64,000 nucleotides of DNA. Source: Sphingobacteriales bacterium (GTDB taxonomy: Bacteria > Bacteroidota > Bacteroidia > Chitinophagales > Chitinophagaceae). Location of the stretch: assembly GCA_016219985.1 (NCBI GenBank), contig JACRJO010000032.1, positions 186,001 through 250,000 of the forward strand, given 5' to 3'. Positions 34,004-41,994 of the stretch are shown here, in pieces. The translations under genes were made by a program, and so were the position numbers. Position 1 is the first letter of the stretch. Each line of letters begins with the position of its first letter. The notes under the pieces are model-generated. The model was not told the DNA's origin, did no database searches, and was given only the letters and a program-made list of their open reading frames with translations.

Positions 34004-34035
34004 AGAAAAAGGCTTTGCAATTTATGCAAAGCCTT
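34004..34035 (-). terminator. Terminator of the intact tRNA
   Basis: Minus strand: AAGGCTTTGCA / TGCAAAGCCTT stem with a short loop and a T-run, starting 7 bases after the tRNA 3' end. Confidence 0.85.
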
Positions 34036-34041
34036 AAACAG

Positions 34042-34115
34042 TACCGGAGAGCAGACTTGAACTGCCGACCTTCGGGTTATGAATCCGATGCTCTAACCAG
34101 CTGAGCTACCCCGGC
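34042..34115 (-). tRNA. tRNA-Met (anticodon CAT)
   Basis: Minus strand, 74 nt, no encoded CCA. The acceptor is GCCGGGG with CTCCGGT (two G-U pairs) and discriminator A. The D arm is GCTC...GAGC, the anticodon loop TTCATAA, the variable loop AGGTC, and the T arm contains GTTCAAGT. The isotype could be elongator Met or the lysidine-modified Ile2 tRNA, which cannot be told apart by eye. An A-C mismatch tops the anticodon stem. It is flanked on both sides by broken copies of itself. Confidence 0.88.
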
Positions 34116-34140
34116 AAATATTTTTTCAAAAGAACTTAAA

Positions 34141-34259
34141 CAGCAGACTTGAACTGCCGTCCCGACGTTTACAGTCGGGATATGAATCCGATGCTCTAAC
34201 CCTGCCTACTCGCCTCGCGGCGAAGCGGGCCGGCAGGCAGGCAGCTGAGCTACCCCGGC
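34141..34259 (-). pseudogene. Broken tRNA-Met-like copy with two palindromic insertions
   Basis: Minus strand. The 5' acceptor (GCCGGGG), D-arm halves, anticodon loop with CAT and T arm match the intact copy. A 41-bp element of the CCTGCC/GGCAGG family (34202-34242) is inserted in the D-loop. A second palindrome with arms TCCCGAC and GTCGGGA (34160-34180) replaces the variable region. The 3' acceptor strand is lost (sequence diverges after GTCTGCTG). A functional tRNA is not expected. Confidence 0.88.
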
Positions 34260-34344
34260 AACGGGCGGCAAAAATAGCGATTTTGCCCAAATGAATGAAA
34301 TGAAATTTGATTGTTTTTAAACGAAAAGGGGGTATAAAGGCCTG

Positions 34345-35748
34345 TCAGCCAAGACCGATCTCCTGGTGAGGAGCCGGGATCTCCACATCAGCAAATCCTT
34401 TCTTGATCAGCCGGTTCCGGAAGTCCTGCTGCACTTCGTATTCCCCGTGTACCAGGAATAATTTCGCCACTTGCCCGGGATCCTGGCAGGCCAGCCACTG
34501 GCACATATCCTCATAATCGCCATGGGCACTCATGCTCCGGATGGACCCGATCTCCGCATGCACTTCATGCAGCACTCCGTATATGCCCACCTCCTTATCC
34601 CCGGATAATAAACGGCCGCCCAGTGAACGGGGTTCGCAATAACCGGTCATCAGGATCGTATTGTGCGAGTTCTCAATATTATTGCTGATATGATGCTTCA
34701 CCCTTCCCGCATCCGCCATCCCGCTGGCAGAAATAATTACCATGGGGCCGTCCTGGAAATTGAGCAGCTTGGACTGCTCCACTGTTTTTACATAGTGAAG
34801 CCCCTCGAATGAAAACGGGTCTTTGTCGGTCTGCATGATCCGCTGGATTGTTTTATTAAAATAGCCCGGGTAATTCTTCATGATCTCAGTGGCTTCAATA
34901 CTCAGGGGGCTGTCCACATAATAATCCAGCGCCGGCAGCCTGTTCTCCAGTTCCAGCTGGTTCAGTGAATACAGGATCTCCTGGGTGCGTCCCACGCTGA
35001 ATGCGGCCATGATCAGTTTACCTTTTTTCTGCAAGCAGGCTTTCTCAATCCAGTTCAGCAGCATATCCGGGGTGGTGACATGGGTATCATGCAGGCTGTT
35101 GCCATAGGTGGACTCCATGATGATATAATCGGCCTGCGGGAAATTTTCCGGCGACTTCAGGATGGCATCGCGGTAACGGCCGATATCCCCGCTGAAGGTG
35201 ATACGGGTTTCCTTTCCTCCTTCCTTTATCTTTAAATGCACACAGGTGCTGCCAATAATATGGCCCGCATCCGTAAACATCCCCTGCACCCCTTCCATTA
35301 CATCAAACCAGGTCCCGTACTCCGCTTCCACGAGGTAGTCCACCGCCTTCTTCGCATCATCCACGGTGTACAGCGGCTTCAGGTAGGGCTGTCCCGCAGC
35401 CGCTCTCCGCTTGTTCACATATTTTATCTCATCCTCCTGTATCTCCGCAGAATCTTCCAGCAATACGGAAGCCAGTTCACTGGTGCCATGCGTACAAAAT
35501 ATCCGGCCCCTGAACCCGTCTTTGATCAGTTTGGGAATCAGCCCGCTGTGATCAATATGGGCATGGGACAGGATCATCATATCAATCTCTGCCGGTTCAA
35601 ATCCAAAATGCCGGTTGAGCATATCCGTATCCTTTCCCAGGCCCTGGAACATGCCGCAATCCAGCAGGAGTTTTTTCCCGCTCTTCAGCGTGACCACATG
35701 TTTTGAACCGGTAACTGTACGGGCCGCCCCGTGAAATGAAATTTTCAT
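34345..35748 (-). CDS. Beta-CASP metallo-beta-lactamase fold nuclease (RNA-processing type)
   Basis: A 467-residue metal-dependent phosphodiesterase of the beta-CASP/RMMBL group, related to archaeal and eukaryotic CPSF nucleases and bacterial homologues. The metal motif is SHAHIDHSG (residues 61-69), followed by FSGDIGRYRDAIL, the beta-CASP segment IIMESTYGNSLH and AAFSVGRTQEILYSL. Toward the end are MVIISASGMADAGRVKHHI and the RMMBL region SMSAHGDYEDMCQWLA. The start at 35748 (MKISFHGAART) fits the family; the frame extends 13 codons further upstream without similarity. Substrate RNA not known. Confidence 0.92.
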   Translation of the reverse strand: MKISFHGAARTVTGSKHVVTLKSGKKLLLDCGMFQGLGKDTDMLNRHFGFEPAEIDMMILSHAHIDHSGLIPKLIKDGFRGRIFCTHGTSELASVLLEDSAEIQEDEIKYVNKRRAAAGQPYLKPLYTVDDAKKAVDYLVEAEYGTWFDVMEGVQGMFTDAGHIIGSTCVHLKIKEGGKETRITFSGDIGRYRDAILKSPENFPQADYIIMESTYGNSLHDTHVTTPDMLLNWIEKACLQKKGKLIMAAFSVGRTQEILYSLNQLELENRLPALDYYVDSPLSIEATEIMKNYPGYFNKTIQRIMQTDKDPFSFEGLHYVKTVEQSKLLNFQDGPMVIISASGMADAGRVKHHISNNIENSHNTILMTGYCEPRSLGGRLLSGDKEVGIYGVLHEVHAEIGSIRSMSAHGDYEDMCQWLACQDPGQVAKLFLVHGEYEVQQDFRNRLIKKGFADVEIPAPHQEIGLG

Positions 35749-35943
35749 ATTTGCCTCCTGGATTCTTGTGTTTGATAATTTTACCACGGTAGCTGCTTAG
35801 GCCAGATAAACTGCCACATAGGTAGTCAAAAAAGATACCGCATTAAACAGCCGTAGTTATTTTTCTCAATAGCCGTTTATTCGCTTCCCCGGTCCCCAAC
35901 TGTTAGCATTTCCCAACAACACGCCCTTTTGACTTTTTACTTT

Positions 35944-36459
35944 TTACTCCCCCCCTGCGCTAAAGCTCCGGTCGGCAGGTTTTACTTTAAACGACCATGT
36001 AATATAAAACTCCGCCACCACTTCCCCCGCCTTATTCGTCCCCACCGACCTTGCCCTCACCGTTCTTGCTTCTCCTGTGGCGATCGTTTCCTCAATGGCT
36101 TTCCGGAACAAATCCCCGTCGGCACAAACAAATGTGGAACGGTCTGTTGCTTTTTTGAAATACTCAGAGTCCACCCTGACCACCAGCATGGACACAGGTG
36201 GCTGAATCTTATATAAATAAGCCATGGCTAAGGCCCCGGTGCTCATTTCAGCTGCCATACTCAGGCTGGCAAAATAAGTGGACCTGAACGGATTTTGCGA
36301 AAGCCATTTATACGGAATGGTCACCACCGCCCTTTGCTCATCCAGTTCCCTTACCCTTACACCGGCGATAAAAGCGGCCGGCAAGCGCAGCAGCAGGAAC
36401 AAGCGGAATTTCAGCGGATGTTTCATGAGCCGGATAAAAGCGGGCATGTTCTTATTCAT
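35944..36459 (-). CDS. DUF4442 hotdog-fold protein
   Basis: A 171-residue protein of the DUF4442 family, predicted hotdog-fold thioesterase relatives. Visible family segments are VRELDEQRAVVTIPYKWLSQ, NPFRSTYFASLSMAAEMSTG and VRVDSEYFKKATDRSTF. No signal peptide, probably cytoplasmic. The ATG at 36459 is chosen because it avoids overlap with the protease gene upstream (36470), leaving a 10-bp gap. An earlier ATG at 36492 would overlap that gene's end. Substrate unknown. Confidence 0.83.
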   Translation of the reverse strand: MNKNMPAFIRLMKHPLKFRLFLLLRLPAAFIAGVRVRELDEQRAVVTIPYKWLSQNPFRSTYFASLSMAAEMSTGALAMAYLYKIQPPVSMLVVRVDSEYFKKATDRSTFVCADGDLFRKAIEETIATGEARTVRARSVGTNKAGEVVAEFYITWSFKVKPADRSFSAGGE

Positions 36460-36469
36460 CACAGGTGCA

Positions 36470-38053
36470 TTATTGTTTATCAAAAGCCACAATCATGGCC
36501 ACCGCCTTATTATCGTTGGCATCTGCTTTAAAGTAAATAGTACCGTCGCTGGTATTATTATACCGGACCGAACGGATCTGTAAACTGCGCAGGGCTTCAT
36601 TGACCTTCGCTGCATAGTTCGGCTGCGCACTCCCGCTGATGGCCTGGTTGAGTTGGTTATAATCCAGTTCATCCTTGCTCACCACGATAGCAATATAATC
36701 CCGGTTGCCGGCGCTGTCCGCCTCCAACGACTGGGATTTCGGGAAAAGCCGGTAACCGGTGATCCCGCAATAGGGTGAGTGTTTGGAAACAGTTTCTCCC
36801 GGCTTGATATAAGGGAACAACACAAAGCTCCTCCCATCTGTTTCCTGTCCGAATATATAAATATAACATTCGGTTTCATTTTTGATCTCCATTTTAAACC
36901 GGGTACCCGCGGTAATGGGCGAAACGGTCTGGAAACTATTGCCCCCGGCTGAACGAAGTTGTATGTATTCTTTATTGGCATTGTTCACCAGGCCAATCGT
37001 ACATTCCAATGGAATATTGGATACGGCGCTGCGCTTAGGCAAAGGATCGATCCCGTACGCCTCACGGACATAGGTGCTGAAATCGCGGTACCTCACCCAG
37101 GCCACCCCGTTATTACCCCATTCGGGGCCCCAGCTGTTCATGATCTGGAAGGCGCCCCCAAACTTGCGGTCATCATAACCGATCACACACATGGCATGTC
37201 CCCCCATGCCCATTTGCGAAGCATCCGTACCACTGGGTTCCCAGAGTTCCCTGCCCATCATATCCTGCATAAAACTCTGTCCCACCATCATCCCGATGGC
37301 CACCGGTGCATCTTTGGCCAGGTGTTCCTTAATCCCCCGTACACTTATTTCATTGATATTATCCCCGTTCGTTATCCGGGTAAACCCATGGATCACATTC
37401 TGTCTTCCCGCCTGCACTTCGGATGAATTGGGCATTCGTTCACAATCCTGGTCACTATAGGGATACTGGCTTAATGCCATTCCCCCGTTCTTCTGCATGG
37501 CTTCCATCGCCTTTTGCAGGTAAGAACCCTGGCAACCTTCCAGGCGGATCTGGTTATACAGGTAAGACGGGCTGAAGGCGATCTGGTTGGGATCGGACCC
37601 GCTGGCCGCGGAGATCAGGATCGTCTGGGCGGCATAGGCAGAACTCCAGGCCACACAACTGCCCTGCTGTCCCTGGTTACCGCGGTCCGGCGCAAAACGC
37701 AGCAGGGATACGGCTTCCGGAATAGGATTTTTGGCATTATCCTCTTCCAGTCCCTCGTAGACCGATGCTTTATTGAATTCAGCGGGATTGAAATTGTACC
37801 CGCTTTGCGAGAACTGTGAAATAATCTGTTCCACATTGCAGCCCCCGCTCCTTCCCAGCAGGAAATAAGCAGCAGCAGCCAGCACCAGGAGCAGGATGAT
37901 TCCCTTTCCTTTAAACAAGCCCAGGAGCAAAGGCAGCAGGGACATCAGCCCTCCCCCGCCGCCGGGGAAATTGGGCCGGTTACCTCCACCGCCGCCACCA
38001 TTATCATCGGGTTGATCAGGATCCACCGGGTCATCGGTCATTCGGATAGGCAT
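36470..38053 (-). CDS. Membrane-anchored C1-family (papain-like) cysteine peptidase
   Basis: A 527-residue protein. The N-terminus is acidic then Gly-rich and contains a transmembrane helix (about 50-66: KGIILLLVLAAAAYFLL). The peptidase domain (about 115-330) has all catalytic residues: C133 in QGQQGSCVAWSSAYA, with a Gln of the oxyanion hole just before it, H286 in MGGHAMCVIGYDD, and N306 in IMNSWGPEWG. The C-terminal part (about 345-527) is a beta-rich region (DUF4384-like) of unknown role. It is probably anchored in the inner membrane with the protease domain outside. It is followed by the DUF4442 gene in the same direction. Confidence 0.9.
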   Translation of the reverse strand: MPIRMTDDPVDPDQPDDNGGGGGGNRPNFPGGGGGLMSLLPLLLGLFKGKGIILLLVLAAAAYFLLGRSGGCNVEQIISQFSQSGYNFNPAEFNKASVYEGLEEDNAKNPIPEAVSLLRFAPDRGNQGQQGSCVAWSSAYAAQTILISAASGSDPNQIAFSPSYLYNQIRLEGCQGSYLQKAMEAMQKNGGMALSQYPYSDQDCERMPNSSEVQAGRQNVIHGFTRITNGDNINEISVRGIKEHLAKDAPVAIGMMVGQSFMQDMMGRELWEPSGTDASQMGMGGHAMCVIGYDDRKFGGAFQIMNSWGPEWGNNGVAWVRYRDFSTYVREAYGIDPLPKRSAVSNIPLECTIGLVNNANKEYIQLRSAGGNSFQTVSPITAGTRFKMEIKNETECYIYIFGQETDGRSFVLFPYIKPGETVSKHSPYCGITGYRLFPKSQSLEADSAGNRDYIAIVVSKDELDYNQLNQAISGSAQPNYAAKVNEALRSLQIRSVRYNNTSDGTIYFKADANDNKAVAMIVAFDKQ

Positions 38054-38220
38054 AGAAGACAGTTTAAAGGTTTATGTTATTTTAAAAGTACCAAGATCGC
38101 CCGAAAAAATAACCCCGCATCAGAATTTAATATCAATTATTTTTCCACCTCGTTGCAACGATTGTGAGAGGGATTCGTCAATTTTGTGAGCCGGTAATAT
38201 ATATATAAATACGACCCCGT

Positions 38221-39111
38221 ATGACAATTAAATCTTTCCTCCTTTTTGCGCTGTTCTTTGCCCTTGTTTTGACAGGCAGCGCCCAAACCGTGGACGGGCG
38301 GCTTTTCTTCCGGCAGGGGCAGGCGATTGAGATCAGCCTGCAGACCCAAACGACGATTTCGCAGCAGGCCATGGGACAAGCCATCGACTTTCATGTGGAC
38401 GCCAGCTGTAAACACCAGTATGAGGTCACCAATACCACGGAAGACAATCACAGCCTGCGGCATTCAGTGAAACGCATCACCTTCTCTTTTGATGGTATGG
38501 GGCAGAAACAGGCTTTCGATTCCGATATTCCCAAAGACCTCAACGGGCAATCAGGCAAACCGGTAAAAGAGCTGCTGGAGAAGAAATATGATATGATCAT
38601 TGATCCGTACGGAAAGGTATTGCTGACCCTGCCTGATAGTTTTCCTGCTGCCCAAACGGACAACCGGATGGCCATTATCTCCAGCATGATGAAAGAAGTG
38701 GTGGATATTGTACAACCGCCCCAGAAAGGGAAAGGAAGTTTTTTCCGGGTCATTCCTGAAAAAGAAGGCGGGTTAAAAACTGGCGATTCCTGGACCGAAT
38801 CCGGTTCCGCCCAGGCGAATACCTATCAGACCACTTATGTGATCAGCGCTGTTACAGACAGTACTATCCTGCTGGATTTTACCGGGAATGCATACACGGT
38901 AACCAAAGCGGAAATGATGGGAAGTGAGACCAGCACGACCCTGACCCATAAATCAACGGGTAAAATTACCGTGGACAGGGCCACAGGACTGATCCGTCAG
39001 AAGACAACCCAGACCGAATCCAGCGGCAGTACCGAATCTTCTTTCGGGAACCTGCCCCTGACTTCCAAAACTACCAGTACCATTACCGTGCAAATAAAAC
39101 CACAGGAGTAA
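38221..39111 (+). CDS. Exported protein, DUF6263-like
   Basis: A 296-residue exported protein. The signal peptide (MTIKSFLLFALFFALVLTGS, then AQ) is followed by a single beta-rich domain: EISLQTQTTISQQAMGQAID, VTNTTEDNHSLRHSVKRITF, PYGKVLLTLPDSFPAAQTDN and WTESGSAQANTYQTTYVISA, ending in a Thr-rich strand region. The pattern resembles DUF6263 proteins of Bacteroidota; assignment is by eye and moderate. No lipobox. Function unknown. A tandem-repeat block begins directly after its stop codon. Confidence 0.75.
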   Translation: MTIKSFLLFALFFALVLTGSAQTVDGRLFFRQGQAIEISLQTQTTISQQAMGQAIDFHVDASCKHQYEVTNTTEDNHSLRHSVKRITFSFDGMGQKQAFDSDIPKDLNGQSGKPVKELLEKKYDMIIDPYGKVLLTLPDSFPAAQTDNRMAIISSMMKEVVDIVQPPQKGKGSFFRVIPEKEGGLKTGDSWTESGSAQANTYQTTYVISAVTDSTILLDFTGNAYTVTKAEMMGSETSTTLTHKSTGKITVDRATGLIRQKTTQTESSGSTESSFGNLPLTSKTTSTITVQIKPQE

Positions 39112-39548
39112 GCCGGCATTCTGCCCGCCCTTCGGAAGAACCGGCCGGGAAACAAATAATCCCCACGAAGCCCCCTGACAACTAACATCTGACAACTGAC
39201 AACTAACTGAATGGGATACTACGCCGAGTCCCCTTCGGGAGACCCGGCTGGGAAGCAAATAATCCCCACGAAGCCCCCTGACAACTAACATCTGACAACT
39301 AACAACTAACTGAATGGGATACTACGCCGAGTCCCCTTCGGGAGACCCGGCTGGGGAAGCAAATAATCCCCACGAAGCCCCCCTGACAACTAACATCTGA
39401 CAACTGACAACTAACTGAATGGGATACTACGCCGAGTCCCCTTCGGGAGGCCCGGCTGGGAAACAAATAATCCCCACGAAGCCCCCTGACAACTGTCAAC
39501 TAACATCTGACAACTAACTACAGACTACAAACTACAGACTACTAACTT
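39112..39548. repeat. 103-105 bp minisatellite with heptamer arms, running into lysA
   Basis: Three full units start at 39207, 39310 and 39415 (periods 103 and 105), preceded by a degenerate partial unit and followed by a partial one. Each unit holds a GC-rich hairpin with a TTCG loop (GTCCCC-TTCG-GGAGAC) and a run of heptamers (CTGACAA, CTAACAT and variants). The last nine heptamers (39486-39548) include the lysA stop codon (39532-39534), and the final two lie inside the coding region. Confidence 0.9.
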
Positions 39549-40758
39549 CCCCAACCACCTGCCCCCTCAGCAGATCTTCCAGCTCATCCCTTTTCCGGAT
39601 CAGCCGGGCTTTCCCGCCTTCCACCAGCACTTCGGCTGGCTTGAAGCGGGAGTTATAATGAGATGACATTTCAAAACAATAGGCGCCCGCATTGCGGAAT
39701 ACGAGGTAATCTCCTTCCCGGACTTCCGGCAGGGAGCGGTTCTCCGCAAAAGTGTCGGTCTCGCAAATATTCCCCACTACATTATAGATTTTCTTTTCCC
39801 CGGCGGGATTGGAGATATTTTCAATCACATGATAGGATCCGTAAAACATAGGACGGATCAGGTGGTTGAGTCCTGTATCCACCCCTGCAAAAACCGACTG
39901 GCCGGCCGGTTTCAGCACATTGACCCGGGTAATAAAATAACCGGCTTCACTGACCAGGTACTTGCCCGGCTCAAACCAGGCCTGCAAAGGGCGGCCGTAT
40001 TTCTTTTCGTATTGTTCAAACTCTTCTTTTACTTTTTTACCCAGCAGGACAATATCGGTTCCCGCCTCGCCGGGTTCATACGGTACTTTAAACCCGCCCC
40101 CCAGGTCTATCACCTCCAGCTCCGGGAAATGCTCCGCCACCTCAAATAATACTTCGATCCCGCGGGCAAAGACTTCCACATCTTTGATCTCGCTTCCCGT
40201 ATGAATATGCAGGGTACGGATGAATAAGCCGGTTTCCTTTACCAGGTCCAGCACTTCGCTGATATTTTCCAGCGGGATGCCAAATTTGCTGTCCGCATGC
40301 CCGGTGGAGATTTTCAGGTTCCCCCCCGCCATGATATTGGGACGCAGGCGGATTCCTACCGGTGAGCTATGACCGAATTTCAGCCCGAATTTCCGCAGGT
40401 TGGAAAGGCTGTCAATATTGATATGAACACCCAGGCGCTGCGCCTCCTCAATTTCTTCAAACGCGATATTGTTAGAGGTGTACAAAATATTCTTCGGATC
40501 AAACCCCGCCAGCAGGGCCAGCCGGACCTCGTTCACCGAACTGCAGTCCACATTGCAGCCGGTGTTTTTTATATACCGGAGTATATTGATATTGGTCAGC
40601 GCCTTGGCGGCATAAAAAAAACGCACATTGGCTCCCCTGAATGCGGCCAGGAGGTTCTGATATTGTTGCCCGATCCGTTCTGCATGATACACATAGAGCG
40701 GGGTGCCGTATTCCCGGGCCAGCGCTACCAGTTGTTCGTGTGAGAGTTCCGTTGCCAT
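39532..40758 (-). CDS. lysA: Diaminopimelate decarboxylase
   Basis: A 408-residue fold-type III PLP enzyme that decarboxylates meso-diaminopimelate to lysine. PLP lysine is K52 in RFFYAAKALTN. Further family features are NVDCSSVNEVRLALLAGFDP, IHTGSEIKDVE, DLGGGFKVPYEPG, WFEPGKYLVSEAGY and FRNAGAYCFEMSSHYNSR. It is preceded by a terminator separating it from scpB, and its own weak -7 element (TATCTTCG) overlaps that terminator's T-run. The last codons (SSL) and the TAG stop are formed by 7-bp repeats. Confidence 0.94.
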   Translation of the reverse strand: MATELSHEQLVALAREYGTPLYVYHAERIGQQYQNLLAAFRGANVRFFYAAKALTNINILRYIKNTGCNVDCSSVNEVRLALLAGFDPKNILYTSNNIAFEEIEEAQRLGVHINIDSLSNLRKFGLKFGHSSPVGIRLRPNIMAGGNLKISTGHADSKFGIPLENISEVLDLVKETGLFIRTLHIHTGSEIKDVEVFARGIEVLFEVAEHFPELEVIDLGGGFKVPYEPGEAGTDIVLLGKKVKEEFEQYEKKYGRPLQAWFEPGKYLVSEAGYFITRVNVLKPAGQSVFAGVDTGLNHLIRPMFYGSYHVIENISNPAGEKKIYNVVGNICETDTFAENRSLPEVREGDYLVFRNAGAYCFEMSSHYNSRFKPAEVLVEGGKARLIRKRDELEDLLRGQVVGEVSSL

Positions 40759-40769
40759 AGGGGCGAAGA

Positions 40770-40806
40770 TAAAAAAGAACCGGCTCAGTAGTTGACTGAG
40801 CCGGCT
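40770..40806 (-). terminator. Terminator between scpB and lysA
   Basis: Minus strand: CCGGCTCAGT / ACTGAGCCGG perfect 10-bp stem, 5-nt loop, T-run. The T-run merges into TATCTTCG, a weak -7-like element 4-8 nt before the lysA ATG. Confidence 0.9.
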
Positions 40807-40835
40807 TATTAATTTAGATCATAAAAGAACTATGT

Positions 40836-41537
40836 TCAGCTTTCTTCTCCTTCCCCGTTCTCCTCATTGATCACCAGTTCCCCGCCCTCGGTTACCGCCA
40901 GCGCGGTGGGTTCTTCATTTTCTTCTGCTCCTTCTGCAGCTGCTTCATCCGGCAACTGGTCTTTGATAATAGTTGGCTCCACCAGTTGCTCCGCCAGTAC
41001 TTCCTTAATCCGCGGCAGGTCATCGGCAGAATTGATTCCGAAATAATCCATGAAGTTTTTGGAAGTGCAGTACACCAGCGGGTGACCGGGTAATTTCTCA
41101 TTGCGGCCGGTGATGATGATCAGCTCCTTCTCCAGCAATTTCTGGACCGCGTAATCGGAACTCACCCCGCGGATCGCTTCGATCTCGCCCTTGGTCACCG
41201 GTTGCTTATACGCAATGATGGCCAGTGTCTCGAGCGCTGCAGCGGAAAGGCGCTTGAGAAATTTATCTCCGTTCAGCTGGGCGATAGTTTTATGGAAATC
41301 CTTCTTAGTAAGGAATTGCCATCCACCCCCGCTCTGCCTCATTTCAAAAGGGTAAAACTCGGACGCATATTTTTCAGCAATCCCCTCACTCGCGGCCTCC
41401 ACCTGGTCCAGGGATATCTTTTCTTCCATAAAGCCAAAGGCATTATTCACCAGTTCGGTGATGTCCAGGGTGCTCAGGGGTTTATCACTCGCAAAGATCA
41501 GGGCTTCAATATGTGGTATCAGGTTATCGATAGTCAT
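40836..41537 (-). CDS. scpB: Segregation and condensation protein B
   Basis: A 233-residue ScpB subunit of the SMC-ScpAB condensin, composed of two winged-helix domains. Recognised from IEALIFASDKPLSTLDITEL, RLSAAALETLAIIAYKQPVT, KGEIEAIRGVSSDYAVQKLL and ITGRNEKLPGHPLVYCTSK. The C-terminus has a long acidic tail. The start MTIDNLIPHIEALIF at 41537 is favoured; the sequence just before it repeats the same word (ATGACTAT), giving a second possible ATG at 41546. A TTGACNNA-like short repeat lies directly upstream. ScpA is not in the window. Confidence 0.92.
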   Translation of the reverse strand: MTIDNLIPHIEALIFASDKPLSTLDITELVNNAFGFMEEKISLDQVEAASEGIAEKYASEFYPFEMRQSGGGWQFLTKKDFHKTIAQLNGDKFLKRLSAAALETLAIIAYKQPVTKGEIEAIRGVSSDYAVQKLLEKELIIITGRNEKLPGHPLVYCTSKNFMDYFGINSADDLPRIKEVLAEQLVEPTIIKDQLPDEAAAEGAEENEEPTALAVTEGGELVINEENGEGEES

Positions 41538-41742
41538 AATAGTCAATAGGTCAATGAGTCAAATAGGTTATACGGGTCAAAATGGCAAATGAAATGGCAA
41601 GATAACTATTGATGATAAAACGCAATTCACAGTTTATACACAATTATTGAGATTGGCATGGATGACAGGAATCCTTAAACCCAGGAAAAATCCTCCCTTT
41701 ATTCGTAATTTTTCTTAGAAGGCCCCATTTTCTATTTTCCAC

Positions 41743-41909
41743 CTGCCTGCCGCGTAGGCTGGTTGTTAGTTGTTAGTTGTTAGTGCTGGCTACCCCATAC
41801 TACAGTCTTCCTCTAACGACACTGACTATCGACTACCGACTATCGACTACCGACTACCCCTCCCCCGACGAAGACTCAATTCTCAATGCTCAACTCTCAA
41901 TTTTCATTG
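41743..41909. repeat. Palindrome plus several heptamer tracts
   Basis: A degenerate CCTGCC palindrome at 41743-41763 is followed by three GTTGTTA units (41762-41782), five GACTATC/GACTACC units (41824-41858), and CTCAATT-type units (41875-41909). Each tract has a 7-bp period but a different word. No gene is supported in 41547-41934. Immediately upstream of scpB (41540-41575) an 8-9 bp periodic word (TTGACNNA on the minus strand) is seen. Confidence 0.85.
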
Positions 41910-41934
41910 AAGGCCCCATTCACCATTCCCCCCA

Positions 41935-41969
41935 CAAAAAAACCCGGCGCTCATCCTTCTGCACCGGGT
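41935..41969 (-). terminator. Terminator after atpG
   Basis: Minus strand: ACCCGGTGC / GCGCCGGGT stem (one G-U pair), 10-nt loop, and a seven-base T-run, about 26 bases past the atpG stop. Confidence 0.9.
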
Positions 41970-41994
41970 CCGTTATTTAATCCACCTCGTCCCC

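Noticed and set aside
36959..37819. Long plus-strand frames opposite the cysteine peptidase, and similar ones opposite secA, E1 and the giant kinase
   Set aside because: They are antisense shadows of well-supported genes without family features of their own.
38953..39499. Minus-strand frames of 66-112 codons over the 103-bp repeats
   Set aside because: They follow the repeat sequence, the first unit spacing (103) is not a multiple of three, and they overlap the end of the exported protein gene.
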